Positions 1-8,742 of a stretch of DNA of 37,220 nt are shown here, piece after piece. The notes beneath the pieces were generated by a model. The model saw nothing but the letters and a program-made list of their open reading frames with translations, was not told where the DNA came from and ran no database searches. Position 1 is the first letter of the stretch, and each line of letters starts with the position of its first letter. The DNA lies in NCBI GenBank assembly GCA_029861865.1, contig JAOTYL010000003.1, forward strand, positions 298,695-335,914. The letters are read 5' to 3'. Source of the stretch: Myxococcales bacterium. GTDB lineage: Bacteria; Myxococcota_A; Polyangia; Polyangiales; Houyiibacteriaceae. The position numbers and the translations under genes were made by a program.

Positions 1-1762
1 TGCGGAGCTGCATGACTTTGTCTCCAGGTCGGAACGCCGTCGGTGTCACCTTGTCCCGCGTTTCGGGGTTGAATGCTTCCTGCAGCACCTCGTTGAGCTT
101 GTAGGTGCCGAGCGGGCCGCGGCGCATCGGCGTCACGACCTGGACGTCGGCAAGTGGGTCAAAGCCATAAACTACCGACATGCGTTTGAGGGCCTGCACC
201 AAACGGTCGACGATCGTGTCCGGGTCGGTGGCGGGAATCAGGAAAAGATCACCATTGCCCCGTGTTCCCGTGGGTGTCGGCTCCGGCATGCTGCCCTGCA
301 ACACCGCGTGCGCGCCGCGGACGATCGCGCTTTGCTGAGCCTGCCGAAAGACCTCATGCAATCGAATCGTCGTGCATATTTTCGATGCGATCAGGTCGCG
401 AAGCGGTTGACCCGGACCGACAGGCGGCAGTTGATCGACATCGCCTACGAGCACCAGGGTGGCTGAGACGGGGATCGCGGCTAGGAGCTGCGAAGCGAGT
501 CGGATGTCGAGCATCGATGCCTCGTCGACCAAGATCAGCTCTGCGTCGAGCGGCATTCTTTGATCGCGATTAAAGCGTCCCGTCGCGGGGTTCCATTCGA
601 GGAGGCGGTGGATCGTCTTGGCTTCCACGCCGGCGGCATCGGACAGGCGTTTTGCCGCGCGACCGGTCGGTGCACACAACGCTACCCGACGCTCCAGCGC
701 TTCGTGTGCCTGCACGATGGCACGTACTGTGGTCGTCTTACCGGTGCCAGGGCCGCCTGTCAGAACGAGGAGGTGGGTTCCGAGCGAAGCTTCGACCGCG
801 CTTCGTTGCGTGTCGCTGAGGCTCGCGTCGTGGGTCTTGAGCGGCTGTTTGATTTTGGGACGGTTTGCGAGCTTGGCCAAAGCCTCGGAGACCAGGCGCT
901 CGGCGCGATAGAGAAGAGGCGGGTACACCGCGTCATCCTCGACGACGATCAAATCGCGTGCGCGGAGCTGAAGCAGGGCTTCATCCAAGGCGTCTCTTGG
1001 AACGTCGAGTTGCTCGAGTCCGTCGTGGAGCTGTTGGCGCGTCGCAAACACATGCCCTTCGTCGACAGCCTTGCCAACGAGGTGAAGGACGCCGCCTTGC
1101 ACCCTGCGGATGTCGTCGCCCGCGATTCCGAGCGCCTCGGCGATTCGATCGGCGGTGCGAAAACCGATGCCTCGAATCTGCTCGGCGACGATGTAGGGGT
1201 CGTCGCGGACGATGCGCGGCGCGTCGGCACCGTACTTTCGCACGATGTCGCGTGCGGTGGCGGGGCCCATTCCAAGCGCATGGAGAAAGCTCATCGTCTC
1301 GGCCTCGACCCGCCGCTGCCGCACCGCGTCGGCGATCGACTGGGCGCGCTGGCTCCCGATCCCCGGGACTTCGCGGAGCCGCACCGATTGGGTTGCGATG
1401 ACGTCGAGGGTGTCCTGCCCAAAGCGCTCGACGAGACGGGCCGCCAATGCTGGCCCGATGCCTGGGATCAGCCCCGAGCCAAGGTAACGCACCATGCCCT
1501 GCTCGGTGGACGGGATGGTTGGCGTGAAGGAGGTCACCCGAAACCGACGCCCGTAGACCGCGTGTTGGGTCCAGCGACCCACCAGGCGTACGTTCTCCCC
1601 TGGGGCGATCTGCCCTAAGTCACCCACGGCGGTCGGCCGGTCAGCGCTCGGATCCCCGTCGCCCAGCAGGAGCCGAATTACTGCGAAGCGTCCGTCATCA
1701 CTCCGAAAAAGGACATCTTCGACCACGCCTTCAACGACTTCTTCTCGACTGTCTGACCCCAC
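1..1762 (-). CDS. recD2: RecD2-type ATP-dependent DNA helicase (5' part of gene, C-terminus cut by window edge)
   Basis: Superfamily 1B 5'-3' DNA helicase of the RecD2 (RecD-like, no RecBC partner) family, acting in DNA repair. About 587 codons lie in the window. The order is an N-terminal OB-like segment, tandem helix-hairpin-helix motifs around residues 95-200 (LIPGIGPALAARLVERFG, REVPGIGSQRAQSIADAV), then the helicase core. Walker A reads LTGGPGTGKTTT (positions 727-763), followed by LCAPTGRAAKRL, the DEAS box LILVDEASMLD, and GDVDQLPPVGPG. The reading frame is still open at base 1 at ...DKVMQLR, so roughly the last 130-200 residues are missing. The start is GTG at 1762, the first ATG or GTG after an in-frame stop at 1814-1816; no good ribosome site is visible. 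The HHH-containing N-terminus separates it from RecD of RecBCD. Confidence 0.93.
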   Translation of the reverse strand, partial: MGSDSREEVVEGVVEDVLFRSDDGRFAVIRLLLGDGDPSADRPTAVGDLGQIAPGENVRLVGRWTQHAVYGRRFRVTSFTPTIPSTEQGMVRYLGSGLIPGIGPALAARLVERFGQDTLDVIATQSVRLREVPGIGSQRAQSIADAVRQRRVEAETMSFLHALGMGPATARDIVRKYGADAPRIVRDDPYIVAEQIRGIGFRTADRIAEALGIAGDDIRRVQGGVLHLVGKAVDEGHVFATRQQLHDGLEQLDVPRDALDEALLQLRARDLIVVEDDAVYPPLLYRAERLVSEALAKLANRPKIKQPLKTHDASLSDTQRSAVEASLGTHLLVLTGGPGTGKTTTVRAIVQAHEALERRVALCAPTGRAAKRLSDAAGVEAKTIHRLLEWNPATGRFNRDQRMPLDAELILVDEASMLDIRLASQLLAAIPVSATLVLVGDVDQLPPVGPGQPLRDLIASKICTTIRLHEVFRQAQQSAIVRGAHAVLQGSMPEPTPTGTRGNGDLFLIPATDPDTIVDRLVQALKRMSVVYGFDPLADVQVVTPMRRGPLGTYKLNEVLQEAFNPETRDKVTPTAFRPGDKVMQLR

Positions 1763-1843
1763 GACGCGTGACGAATCTAACAGTAGTCTCCGAGAATTGC
1801 CCCCGAGTTGTGCCTACCCGAGAAACATCCGTTAGTGTTAAAT

Positions 1844-1860
1844 TTGGCTGAACGAGCCAA
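1844..1860. repeat. 17-bp inverted repeat TTGGCTgaacgAGCCAA
   Basis: Perfect 6-bp arms around a 5-base loop lie between the divergently oriented recD2 and the MinD-like gene, just before a possible small ORF. No T-run follows on either strand, so an operator or an RNA hairpin is more likely than an intrinsic terminator. Function unknown. Confidence 0.4.
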
Positions 1861-1867
1861 GAGATTC

Positions 1868-2071
1868 ATGGCGACTCTACCCAAGATGAGCGCCCCGATT
1901 GGACGGGTGCGTATCAAGACAGGCAAGAAGTCAGCGAGTGGAGACCGTTGGCGGTCGGCTGACCATGCCGTCGAGAGCGAGGCGACCGACCTCGAAGAAA
2001 TGAACGGCGACGAGCGACGTCCGCGATTCTACCCGTTCCCACTCCCGGCCGCTGTAGACGCCGAAGACTGA
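1868..2071 (+). CDS. possible small hypothetical protein (67 aa)
   Basis: ORF of 67 codons from ATG 1868 in the 363-bp gap between recD2 and the MinD-like gene. The product begins MATLPKMSAPIGRVRIKTG and is charged: basic in the first third, acidic and Pro-rich at the end (FYPFPLPAAVDAED). No family is recognised, there is no signal peptide or membrane segment, and the ribosome site is weak (AAGAG). A longer version from TTG 1808 is possible. It may be a real short gene or a chance ORF; nothing else is visible in this gap except the hairpin at 1844-1860. Confidence 0.3.
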   Translation: MATLPKMSAPIGRVRIKTGKKSASGDRWRSADHAVESEATDLEEMNGDERRPRFYPFPLPAAVDAED

Positions 2072-2125
2072 GCGCGATAGCGGCTTTCATTGCGTGATGA
2101 TCGGGCGGTTGGTAAGAGCGCTTCG

Positions 2126-3670
2126 ATGCGCCCGACCACGATCGCCATCCTCGGGGCCAAAGGCGGCGTCGGCACGACCTCGTTTACTGCCAACTTGGCG
2201 ATCTACCTCGCGACCATCGGAAAACGGGTCTTGGCCGTCGATGCAGACCCCGCCGGCTCCGACCTTCATGCCGCGCTCGGGGTCGGGCCGCGGGTTGCGC
2301 CCTACGTCGCGCCCGCTCCTGCGTTTGGCGACGAAACCGAAAGCTTGTTCGCAGGCGCAGAGTTGGATGCGGAAATGGTCAACACGTTGCCGTCGCGCGA
2401 TCCGGTCGAGGGGCCGGTCCCAGGGCTTCATCTCATGGATGGCGGCCTCAGCGAGCCGCACCGTGGTAGTGCCCGCCGGAGCTCGCTCCGTGAGCTGCAG
2501 AGTCGACTCGCCAAGCAGGACGCGGACTTCGCCGTAGTGGACCTGGGATCGACCGCGACCGATGCGGCGTTGCGCTTTTGGTGCAACGCCGGGCATCGAC
2601 TTGCGGTCACGATGCCCGAGCCCAATGCCGTCACTGGCCTCTACCGACTCGTTCGAAAGGCGTTTGCCCATCTCGCGCTCGACGATGTCGAGGACGAGGA
2701 TGACCGTAAAGTGCTTCACGACGCCTTCGTCAAGACCGGCCACACCCCGATCCCTGCCGATATCGCAGCGTTGGTGCAACGAGACTCCCCCGCGCTTGGT
2801 CACGCACTTCGGCATTGGATGAGTGCCCTCCATTTTCCCTTCATCGTGAATCAAGCGCGCCTTCGCGCCGATCTCGACCTCGGAGATCACATCAGCGTTG
2901 CGGTACGTCGTCGCTTCGGGGTGCACCTGAAGTATCTGGGTTACGTCGAACACGACGATGCCTTGCGAACGACGTCTCTCAAGCGTCGGCCCCTGTTACT
3001 CGAAAGCCCCGGAAGCCGTGCGAGCCGGAACATCGAGAAGGTCGCACGTCGGCTCTTTGCCGCGCAGGACACCCGGCGAGACCGGACCCCTTGGCGCGAC
3101 GTGCCCGGCAATTCCCACTACGACGTGCTCGAAGTCGAACGGGGCGCCACCGACGAGGAGATTCGCCGCGCGCACAAGCGGATGTGCGCGGTGTTCGATT
3201 CAGCCAACATCGTCACCTTCGGCCTGTTCGACCAGGAGGGGCTCGAGGCGGTGCGGGCGCGGATCGACGAGGCCTACGACGTCCTCTTGGATCCGGCGCG
3301 CCGACGACCGTACGAGATTTCGGTTTTTCCCGAGGCCCCAGAGGCCCAGACCAAGGCCAAAGACAAGACCATTCCCCCTGGCGAGCTTCCGCCGGCACCG
3401 ACCATCACGCCGGATACCGAGTTTTCGGGCGCCTTGCTTCGTGCGGTGCGGGAGTCGCAAGGGACTGGCCTCGAACAGATCAGCGAACGCACCAAGGTCG
3501 GCACCAACTACCTCAGATGCATCGAGGACGACGAGTTCGACGAGCTCCCGGCCGCGGTGTACGTGCGCGGCTTCGTGACCGAGTTTGCGAAATGCTTGAA
3601 GCTCGATCCCGAGCAGGTGAGCCAGAGCTACTTGCGTCGTTACCGAGAACACCGCGAGGCCAAGGCGTGA
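2126..3670 (+). CDS. MinD/ParA-like ATPase fused to a J-like domain and a RodZ-type helix-turn-helix
   Basis: 514-aa three-part protein. Residues 1 to about 310 form a MinD/ParA/FlhG-like ATPase: deviant Walker A GAKGGVGTTS (10-19), switch VDADPAGSDLH, and Walker B-like FAVVDLGSTATDA. Residues about 328-400 resemble a DnaJ J-domain (SHYDVLEVERGATDEEIRRA ... RIDEAYDVLLDPARRRPYE), but the HPD tripeptide needed to stimulate DnaK is absent. Residues about 431-514 match the RodZ cytoplasmic HTH (LRAVRESQGTGLEQISERTK ... LPAAVYVRGFVTEFAKCLKL). There is no membrane helix, unlike RodZ. The start is ATG 2126, 10 residues before Walker A; a TTG at 2090 is possible. The stop overlaps the maf start, so it probably leads an operon. 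A role in positioning or shape/motility control is inference; the domain calls are firm. Confidence 0.85.
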   Translation: MRPTTIAILGAKGGVGTTSFTANLAIYLATIGKRVLAVDADPAGSDLHAALGVGPRVAPYVAPAPAFGDETESLFAGAELDAEMVNTLPSRDPVEGPVPGLHLMDGGLSEPHRGSARRSSLRELQSRLAKQDADFAVVDLGSTATDAALRFWCNAGHRLAVTMPEPNAVTGLYRLVRKAFAHLALDDVEDEDDRKVLHDAFVKTGHTPIPADIAALVQRDSPALGHALRHWMSALHFPFIVNQARLRADLDLGDHISVAVRRRFGVHLKYLGYVEHDDALRTTSLKRRPLLLESPGSRASRNIEKVARRLFAAQDTRRDRTPWRDVPGNSHYDVLEVERGATDEEIRRAHKRMCAVFDSANIVTFGLFDQEGLEAVRARIDEAYDVLLDPARRRPYEISVFPEAPEAQTKAKDKTIPPGELPPAPTITPDTEFSGALLRAVRESQGTGLEQISERTKVGTNYLRCIEDDEFDELPAAVYVRGFVTEFAKCLKLDPEQVSQSYLRRYREHREAKA

Positions 3671-4260
3671 GCGCGCATCGGCTCGTCTTGGCATCCGCCT
3701 CTCCTCGTCGCGCTGAAATTCTGGAAACCTTGGGCCTCGAGTTCGAGGTGCGTCCGAGTGGGGTAGACGAGAGCTCCCTGGTCGCCGAGGATGACGCCGC
3801 ATTCGTGCGCGCGGTCGCTGTTGCGAAGCTCACCGACGTGCTCGAATCGCTCGACGATCCAGGAGCTTTCGTTCTGGCGGCCGACACGGTGGTGTGCATC
3901 GACGGAAAACGCCTCGGTCAACCGGCCGACGACGACGATGCGCTTCGCATGCTCGGGCTACTGGCCGGCCGTGATCACGTCGTCTGGACGGCGATCGCCC
4001 TCGGTCAGGTCGGCCGAGGCTTCCTCGAATGCCGTGACGTCGAAACGCGCGTGTGGTTCCGCGACGCCGATCTCCAAGAGCTTTGCCGTTATGTCGCAAC
4101 AGGCGAGAGCCGCGACAAGGCCGGTGCTTACGGGGTCCAAGGGGTGGCGAGCGGCTTTGTCAAGCGCCTCGAGGGATCGTACACCAACGTCGTCGGGTTG
4201 CCGGCCGCCGAGGTGGTTGGCTTGCTACTCGAGCACGGTGCATTGGACCAATGGCCTTGA
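3667..4260 (+). CDS. maf: Maf-type nucleoside triphosphate pyrophosphatase
   Basis: 197-aa member of the Maf/HAM1-like family, which hydrolyses dTTP/UTP or modified nucleotides to the monophosphate and PPi (house-cleaning) and has been linked to septum control. Visible motifs are the N-terminal LVLASASPRR phosphate loop (residues 6-15), the AADTVV motif with its catalytic Asp, and GAYGVQG near the C-terminus; length is normal. The start is GTG 3667, overlapping the stop of the upstream ATPase gene by 3 bases; an upstream extension of the same frame back to 2815 merely shadows that gene. The 3' end overlaps yggS by 10 bases, so the three genes are probably translated as one unit. Confidence 0.93.
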   Translation: MSAHRLVLASASPRRAEILETLGLEFEVRPSGVDESSLVAEDDAAFVRAVAVAKLTDVLESLDDPGAFVLAADTVVCIDGKRLGQPADDDDALRMLGLLAGRDHVVWTAIALGQVGRGFLECRDVETRVWFRDADLQELCRYVATGESRDKAGAYGVQGVASGFVKRLEGSYTNVVGLPAAEVVGLLLEHGALDQWP

Positions 4261-4937
4261 GTCTCGACATCGCGGGAAACCTCGATCGCGTTCGGGAGCG
4301 GATCGAGCGCGCGTGTGATCGTGCGGGCCGCGATCCAAGCTCAGTCGAGCTCGTCGCCGTGTCAAAGGCACACACCGAGGAACGCATTCGCGCCGCTTAC
4401 GATGTCGGCCTTCGCGTCTTCGGGGAAAATTACGCACAGGAGCTCGCCGAAAAAGCAAACGTACTCAGCGATCTCGAGGGGCTCCGTTGGCGCTTTATCG
4501 GCCATCTTCAACGCAACAAGATCAAGCTCGTCGAGCGTGCCCGAGCGACCGTCGACACGGTCGATTCGATTCGTCTCGCCGAAGCCCTCTCGGCCCGTGC
4601 GGAGGCAGGCGAGTACACGACCGAAGTCTTGATTCAGGTCAACGTGGGCGCAGAAGCTCAAAAATCGGGGTGCAGGCCCGAAGAGGTGCCTTCGCTGGTA
4701 GAGGAGACCCGACAACTAGCCGGCCTCGTGCTTCGGGGTTTGATGACGGTCGCTCCGCACTTCGACGACCCGGAGGACGCTAGGCCGTGTTTCGCGTCAT
4801 TGCGACGCTTGGCCGAGCACCATGGTCTCGAGACCCTGTCGATGGGCATGACACATGACCTAGAGCCGGCTGTTGCCGAGGGTGCGACGATGGTGCGGAT
4901 CGGGACCGCGCTCTTCGGCGAGCGTGAGCCTGGCTGA
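4251..4937 (+). CDS. yggS: YggS/PLPBP family pyridoxal-phosphate homeostasis protein
   Basis: 228-aa single-domain PLP-binding barrel protein that buffers free pyridoxal 5'-phosphate and affects amino/keto-acid balance. The cofactor lysine is K39 in VELVAVSKAHT. Other family marks are GENYAQEL, RWRFIGHLQRNK, VLIQVNVG, GLMTV and the C-terminal phosphate-binding SMGMTHDLEPAVAEGATMVR, then RIGTALFGERE. The start ATG 4251 lies inside the end of maf (10-base overlap). The next gene, proC, converges from the other strand 5 bases downstream; yggS and proC are commonly neighbours in bacteria, although usually co-directional. Confidence 0.95.
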   Translation: MALSLDIAGNLDRVRERIERACDRAGRDPSSVELVAVSKAHTEERIRAAYDVGLRVFGENYAQELAEKANVLSDLEGLRWRFIGHLQRNKIKLVERARATVDTVDSIRLAEALSARAEAGEYTTEVLIQVNVGAEAQKSGCRPEEVPSLVEETRQLAGLVLRGLMTVAPHFDDPEDARPCFASLRRLAEHHGLETLSMGMTHDLEPAVAEGATMVRIGTALFGEREPG

Positions 4938-4942
4938 CGCGG

Positions 4943-5776
4943 CTAGTCGTTCGCGTCTTCGGCGATCTTGCCGAGCTCGGTCGAGCGCCGCGTCGCCGCG
5001 CGGACGGCACCGAGCACCGCATCGCGAAAGCCTTTGGTGTCGAGGGCTTGAAGCCCAGCGACCGTGGTGCCACCCGGGCTCGTCACCTCTTGTCGAAGCG
5101 CTTCGGGCGTCCCGCCACGTTCGAGGAGGAGCCGCGCCGCGCCGAGGACTGTCTGCGAAGCGAGCTCGAGTGCCGTCGCTTCGGGAAGGCCCTCCCTGGC
5201 GCCCGCATCCCGCAGGGCCTCGATCATCGAGAACACATATGCGGGGCCCGAGCCGCTCACTCCGGTCACAGCGTCGATCTGCGATTCGGGCACCCGCACG
5301 ACGATACCGACGCTTTCGAAAAGCCTCTGGGTCAGTGCGAGGTCCTCGTCGGTGGCATGTGTCCCGGCGGCGACCGCCGTTGCCCCAGAGCCGACCAAGG
5401 CGGGCGTATTGGGCATCGTGCGGACGACGCGTGTGCCGTCCGGAAGCATGCGTTCGATGATCCGCGTCGAAATCCCCGCGGCGATCGAAATGACCAGCGT
5501 TCCTGGTTTGAGCGATGCGGCGAGGCTCGGGAGGACCTGACCGAACACTTGGGGCTTGGTCGCGAGCACGACGACGTTCGCCTCGCCGACCGCTCTATCG
5601 TTGCTCTTGGTAACGCGAATCCCGAGGTCGGACTCGAGCAGATCCAGGCGGGCCTGGTCCGGGTCGGCCGCGATGATGAGGGTCGAGGGGATCGTCTTCG
5701 TGCCGATCAAGCCTCGGATCAATGCACCCGCCATGTTGCCGGCGCCCACGAACGCAATGGTGAGGTCCTCTGCCAT
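4943..5776 (-). CDS. proC: pyrroline-5-carboxylate reductase
   Basis: 277-aa enzyme for the last step of proline synthesis (P5C + NAD(P)H to proline). The N-terminal Rossmann fold has IAFVGAGNMAGALI (residues 7-20). The segment VVLATKPQ and the RTMPNTPALVGSGATAV stretch follow, and the C-terminal signature region VTSPGGTTVAGLQALD ends the catalytic part. ATG 5776 puts the Rossmann motif at the usual distance; ATG 5788 gives four more residues and is equally possible, as neither has a clear ribosome site. It lies about 50 bases downstream of pepP on the same strand and is probably co-transcribed with it. Confidence 0.94.
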   Translation of the reverse strand: MAEDLTIAFVGAGNMAGALIRGLIGTKTIPSTLIIAADPDQARLDLLESDLGIRVTKSNDRAVGEANVVVLATKPQVFGQVLPSLAASLKPGTLVISIAAGISTRIIERMLPDGTRVVRTMPNTPALVGSGATAVAAGTHATDEDLALTQRLFESVGIVVRVPESQIDAVTGVSGSGPAYVFSMIEALRDAGAREGLPEATALELASQTVLGAARLLLERGGTPEALRQEVTSPGGTTVAGLQALDTKGFRDAVLGAVRAATRRSTELGKIAEDAND

Positions 5777-5825
5777 GTCGAGCGACATACCACACCACAC
5801 CCACGGGGCACGGCGCGCCAATGGA

Positions 5826-7121
5826 TTACGCGCAGGCTGCTTCGACCTCGTCGACCTCTTTGGGAATGCCTTCGGTCAACACTTCGAAGCCCGATGCGGT
5901 GACTGCTACGTCGTCCTCGATGCGAACCCCGATGCCGCGCCACCGCTCCTCGACCTCTTCGTTGTCCGCAGCGATGTAGATGCCAGGCTCCACCGTGAGC
6001 ACGAACCCGGGCTCGAGCTTTCGCTGCTCCCCGCCGACGAAGTAGCGGCCAACATCGTGCACGTCCATTCCGAGCCAATGCGAAGTGCGGTGCATGTAGA
6101 ACGGCTCGTGCTTCTTTTCCTCCATGAGGGCATCGACGTCGCCTTCGAGGAGCCCAAGCGAGATCAATCCCTCAGTGATCGTTCGGATTGCGGTCGTGTG
6201 AATGTCCTGAAGAGAGTTGCCGGGCGCGACTTCGTGGATGGCGGCCTTTTGGGCGGCCAGCACGACTTCGTAGAGCGCGCGTTGCTCGCTCGAGAACTTC
6301 CCGTTCACGGGAAAGGTCCGCGTAACGTCGCTCGCATAATAGTCGTACTCGCACCCAGCGTCGATCAACACGAGCTCTCCGTCGTTCATCACTCGATTGC
6401 CAGCGCGATAATGCAAGATGGTCGCATTGGGCCCCGAGCCGACGATGCTGTCGTAAGCGGGGCGCTCGCTTCCGTGTTTGCGAAACACGTGAAGCAGCTC
6501 CGCGTCCACCTCGTACTCGTGAACACCGGGGGCCGCGATCTGCATGGCACGAAGGTGCGCCTCTTTCGTGATCGCCGCCGCGCTGCGCATCGTGTCGAGC
6601 TCTTGCGGGCTCTTTCGAAGGCGCATCTCGTGAAGGTCGGCCGACGAATCGATGATCGTCTCGGGCGCGGTCACGCCCCTGCGCGCACCGCGTCGAAGGA
6701 GGTTCAAGCAATCGAAGAGTTTGGCGTCGGCCCCGGCGTTTTGCGCAAGCCGGTAGTGCAGCCGCTCGACGTTTCCGAGGTAGTCGGGAAGCCGCTTCGA
6801 CAGCTCGTCGATCGGGAAAGCGACATCGGCCCCGAAGTCGCGTACCGCGCCCTCGACGCCGGCGCGTGGCCCATCCCAGATTTCTCGTTCGCGCTTGCGT
6901 GGGCGTACGAATAGCACCTGGCTATGCTCGTCGTGCTGGTTGGTCAGGAGCAGGGCGCTTTCCGGCTCGTCGAAACCGGTGAGGTAGAACAGGTCACTAT
7001 CCTGGCGGTAGCTGTGCTCGACGTCGTGATTTCGGATCGCGGCCGGTGCCGACGGAAACAACGCCACGCCGTCTCCGATGGCCTCGAGGAGCCTTTTTCG
7101 TCTCGCTGCAAACTCCGACAT
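5826..7121 (-). CDS. pepP: Xaa-Pro aminopeptidase (M24B metallopeptidase)
   Basis: 431-aa cytoplasmic aminopeptidase that removes an N-terminal residue preceding proline. It has the N-terminal creatinase-like domain (AMP_N, with DSDLFYLTGFDEPESALLL) and the pita-bread M24 domain. All five metal ligands of the family can be placed: two Asp in LVLIDAGCEYDYYASDVTRT, His in WLGMDVHDVG, Glu in LTVEPGIYI and Glu in GIGVRIEDDVAVT. Length is typical. It sits between agcS and proC on the same strand with a 16-base gap to agcS; together they suggest uptake and recycling of small amino acids and proline. Confidence 0.95.
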   Translation of the reverse strand: MSEFAARRKRLLEAIGDGVALFPSAPAAIRNHDVEHSYRQDSDLFYLTGFDEPESALLLTNQHDEHSQVLFVRPRKREREIWDGPRAGVEGAVRDFGADVAFPIDELSKRLPDYLGNVERLHYRLAQNAGADAKLFDCLNLLRRGARRGVTAPETIIDSSADLHEMRLRKSPQELDTMRSAAAITKEAHLRAMQIAAPGVHEYEVDAELLHVFRKHGSERPAYDSIVGSGPNATILHYRAGNRVMNDGELVLIDAGCEYDYYASDVTRTFPVNGKFSSEQRALYEVVLAAQKAAIHEVAPGNSLQDIHTTAIRTITEGLISLGLLEGDVDALMEEKKHEPFYMHRTSHWLGMDVHDVGRYFVGGEQRKLEPGFVLTVEPGIYIAADNEEVEERWRGIGVRIEDDVAVTASGFEVLTEGIPKEVDEVEAACA

Positions 7122-7137
7122 GGATCGAGCCTAGCAG

Positions 7138-8682
7138 TTAGCGTTCCGGCTGCATCTGGCCCGTGCGGTATCGGGTCCAATAGCTCTTGAGCTCGCGGCT
7201 CACCTTGCCGCTTAGAATGTAGACGCCGAGGATGTTTGGAAACGACATGCCCAGGATCATGAGGTCCGAGAAGTCGATGACGTTGCCAAGCTTGAGCACG
7301 GAACCGAGCACGACACACAGAAGGAAGACGAACTTGTAGATGATCGAAGTCTCGGCGCCAAAGAGATACGTCCAGCAGCGCTCACCATAGTAGCTCCACG
7401 AAATCATCGTCGAGAAGGCGAAGAGAAACACCGCCAGGCTCAAGACCTTGGGGAACCAGGGCAAGACCGTGGCAAACGCCTTGGAGGTCATCAGGACACC
7501 CTCTTCGGTGCCGCTTGCGTAGGCTTCGGTGATCACGACCACCAACCCGGTCATCGTGCAGACGAGGATGGCGTCGATGAAGGGCTCGAGGAGGGCGACG
7601 ATGCCCTCGCGAACCGGCTCGTCGGTGGCGGCCGCCGAGTGTGCGATCGAAGCCGAACCGACGCCCGCTTCGTTCGAGAATGCCGCGCGCCGAAAGCCGG
7701 TGACCAACACGCCCAAGACGCCCCCTAAACCGGCCTGCGGCTCGAGGGCCTCTCCGAAGATCTTCGTAAACGCGGGGCCGACCTGGTCCGCGTTGGTAAC
7801 GATGATGAACAGCCCTGCCGTCAAATAGATGGCAACCATCGAAGGGACGACCACCCCCGCCACGCGTCCGATCCGTCGAATGCCGCCGATGATCACCAAG
7901 CCCACGAGGGTCGCGAGGATCATCCCGAAGGCGAGCGACCCCCAGCCGCCACTGAAGAATGGCAGCACCAGCGCGACCTGTGCATAGCTTTGATTGGCCT
8001 GGAACATGTTGCCGCCGCCGAGGCTTCCGCCGATGCACATCACGGCGAACAGGACGGCGAGGAATCGACCGAGGCGCGGAAGGCCGACCTCCGAAAGGCC
8101 CCGCTGCAGATAGCGCATCGGGCCCCCGAGGATGTGCCCGTCGTCGCTGGTTTCGCGGTAGAGCTGACCGAGGGTGCACTCCGCAAACTTCGACGACATC
8201 CCGAGGAAACCCGCCACGATCATCCAAAAGACGGCGCCGGGGCCCCCAACTCCGACGGCCACGGCCACTCCCGCAATGTTGCCGAGGCCCACCGTCGCGG
8301 AGAGCGCCGAGGAGAGCGCCTGGAAATGGGTGACCTCGCCTGGGTCGCCGGGCTTGTCGTAGTGACCGGTTGTGACCACCCATGCATGCCGGAACGCCCG
8401 GAGGTTGATGAAGCCGAATCGGAGGGTGAAAAAAGTCGCTCCCGCGATGAGCCAGAAGACGATGAACGGAAGCTTCGCCTCGCCCTCGGTGCCGTTGTCC
8501 CAAAAGATGAGGTCGAAAAAGAGAACGTCGGCGATCGGGGCAACCACATTGGCGCCAAAGCTCCGATTCACCGAGCGAAGCACGCTCCCGATACCGGCCG
8601 AATGCTCGGCTTTTTGAGCGAGCGCTCCTGCGGGCCAAAGGGCGCCCAGCAGAGCGGCCATCGTTCTCATGCTCGTGCGCAT
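7138..8682 (-). CDS. AGCS-family alanine/glycine:cation symporter
   Basis: 514-aa sodium- or proton-coupled transporter of small neutral amino acids in the inner membrane. Many hydrophobic segments are present, with the conserved GLGNIAGVAVAVGVGGPGA motif in the first third and AFSNEAGVGSASIAHSAA after the middle, both diagnostic for AGCS. The N-terminus has a cleavable-looking segment (AALLGALWPAGALAQ), unusual but seen in some long AGCS members. The start is the first ATG (8682), directly preceded by GGGGG; ATG 8670 and GTG 8706 are alternatives. The LuxR-type regulator gene lies 60 bases upstream on the same strand. Confidence 0.92.
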   Translation of the reverse strand: MRTSMRTMAALLGALWPAGALAQKAEHSAGIGSVLRSVNRSFGANVVAPIADVLFFDLIFWDNGTEGEAKLPFIVFWLIAGATFFTLRFGFINLRAFRHAWVVTTGHYDKPGDPGEVTHFQALSSALSATVGLGNIAGVAVAVGVGGPGAVFWMIVAGFLGMSSKFAECTLGQLYRETSDDGHILGGPMRYLQRGLSEVGLPRLGRFLAVLFAVMCIGGSLGGGNMFQANQSYAQVALVLPFFSGGWGSLAFGMILATLVGLVIIGGIRRIGRVAGVVVPSMVAIYLTAGLFIIVTNADQVGPAFTKIFGEALEPQAGLGGVLGVLVTGFRRAAFSNEAGVGSASIAHSAAATDEPVREGIVALLEPFIDAILVCTMTGLVVVITEAYASGTEEGVLMTSKAFATVLPWFPKVLSLAVFLFAFSTMISWSYYGERCWTYLFGAETSIIYKFVFLLCVVLGSVLKLGNVIDFSDLMILGMSFPNILGVYILSGKVSRELKSYWTRYRTGQMQPER

Positions 8683-8742
8683 CCCCCGGCACAAACCATG
8701 GCACACCCATCGAGATCGCTCAATTTTTGCTGAGATGCCCCC

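Noticed and set aside
560-1618. 352-codon plus-strand ORF opposite the helicase
   Set aside because: The minus strand encodes an unmistakable RecD2 helicase (Walker A, HHH motifs); the plus-strand ORF is a GC-rich shadow with no recognisable motif.
2815-4260. 481-codon plus-strand ORF that includes Maf
   Set aside because: Only the last 197 codons (from GTG 3667) look like a protein family; the first part overlaps the ATPase fusion gene in another frame and is Arg/Pro-rich shadow sequence.
5556-6914. 452-codon plus-strand ORF opposite proC and pepP
   Set aside because: Antisense shadow of two well-supported genes.
7382-8710. 442-codon minus-strand ORF overlapping the symporter gene in another frame
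   Set aside because: Arg-rich composition typical of an out-of-frame reading; the AGCS reading has all family motifs.
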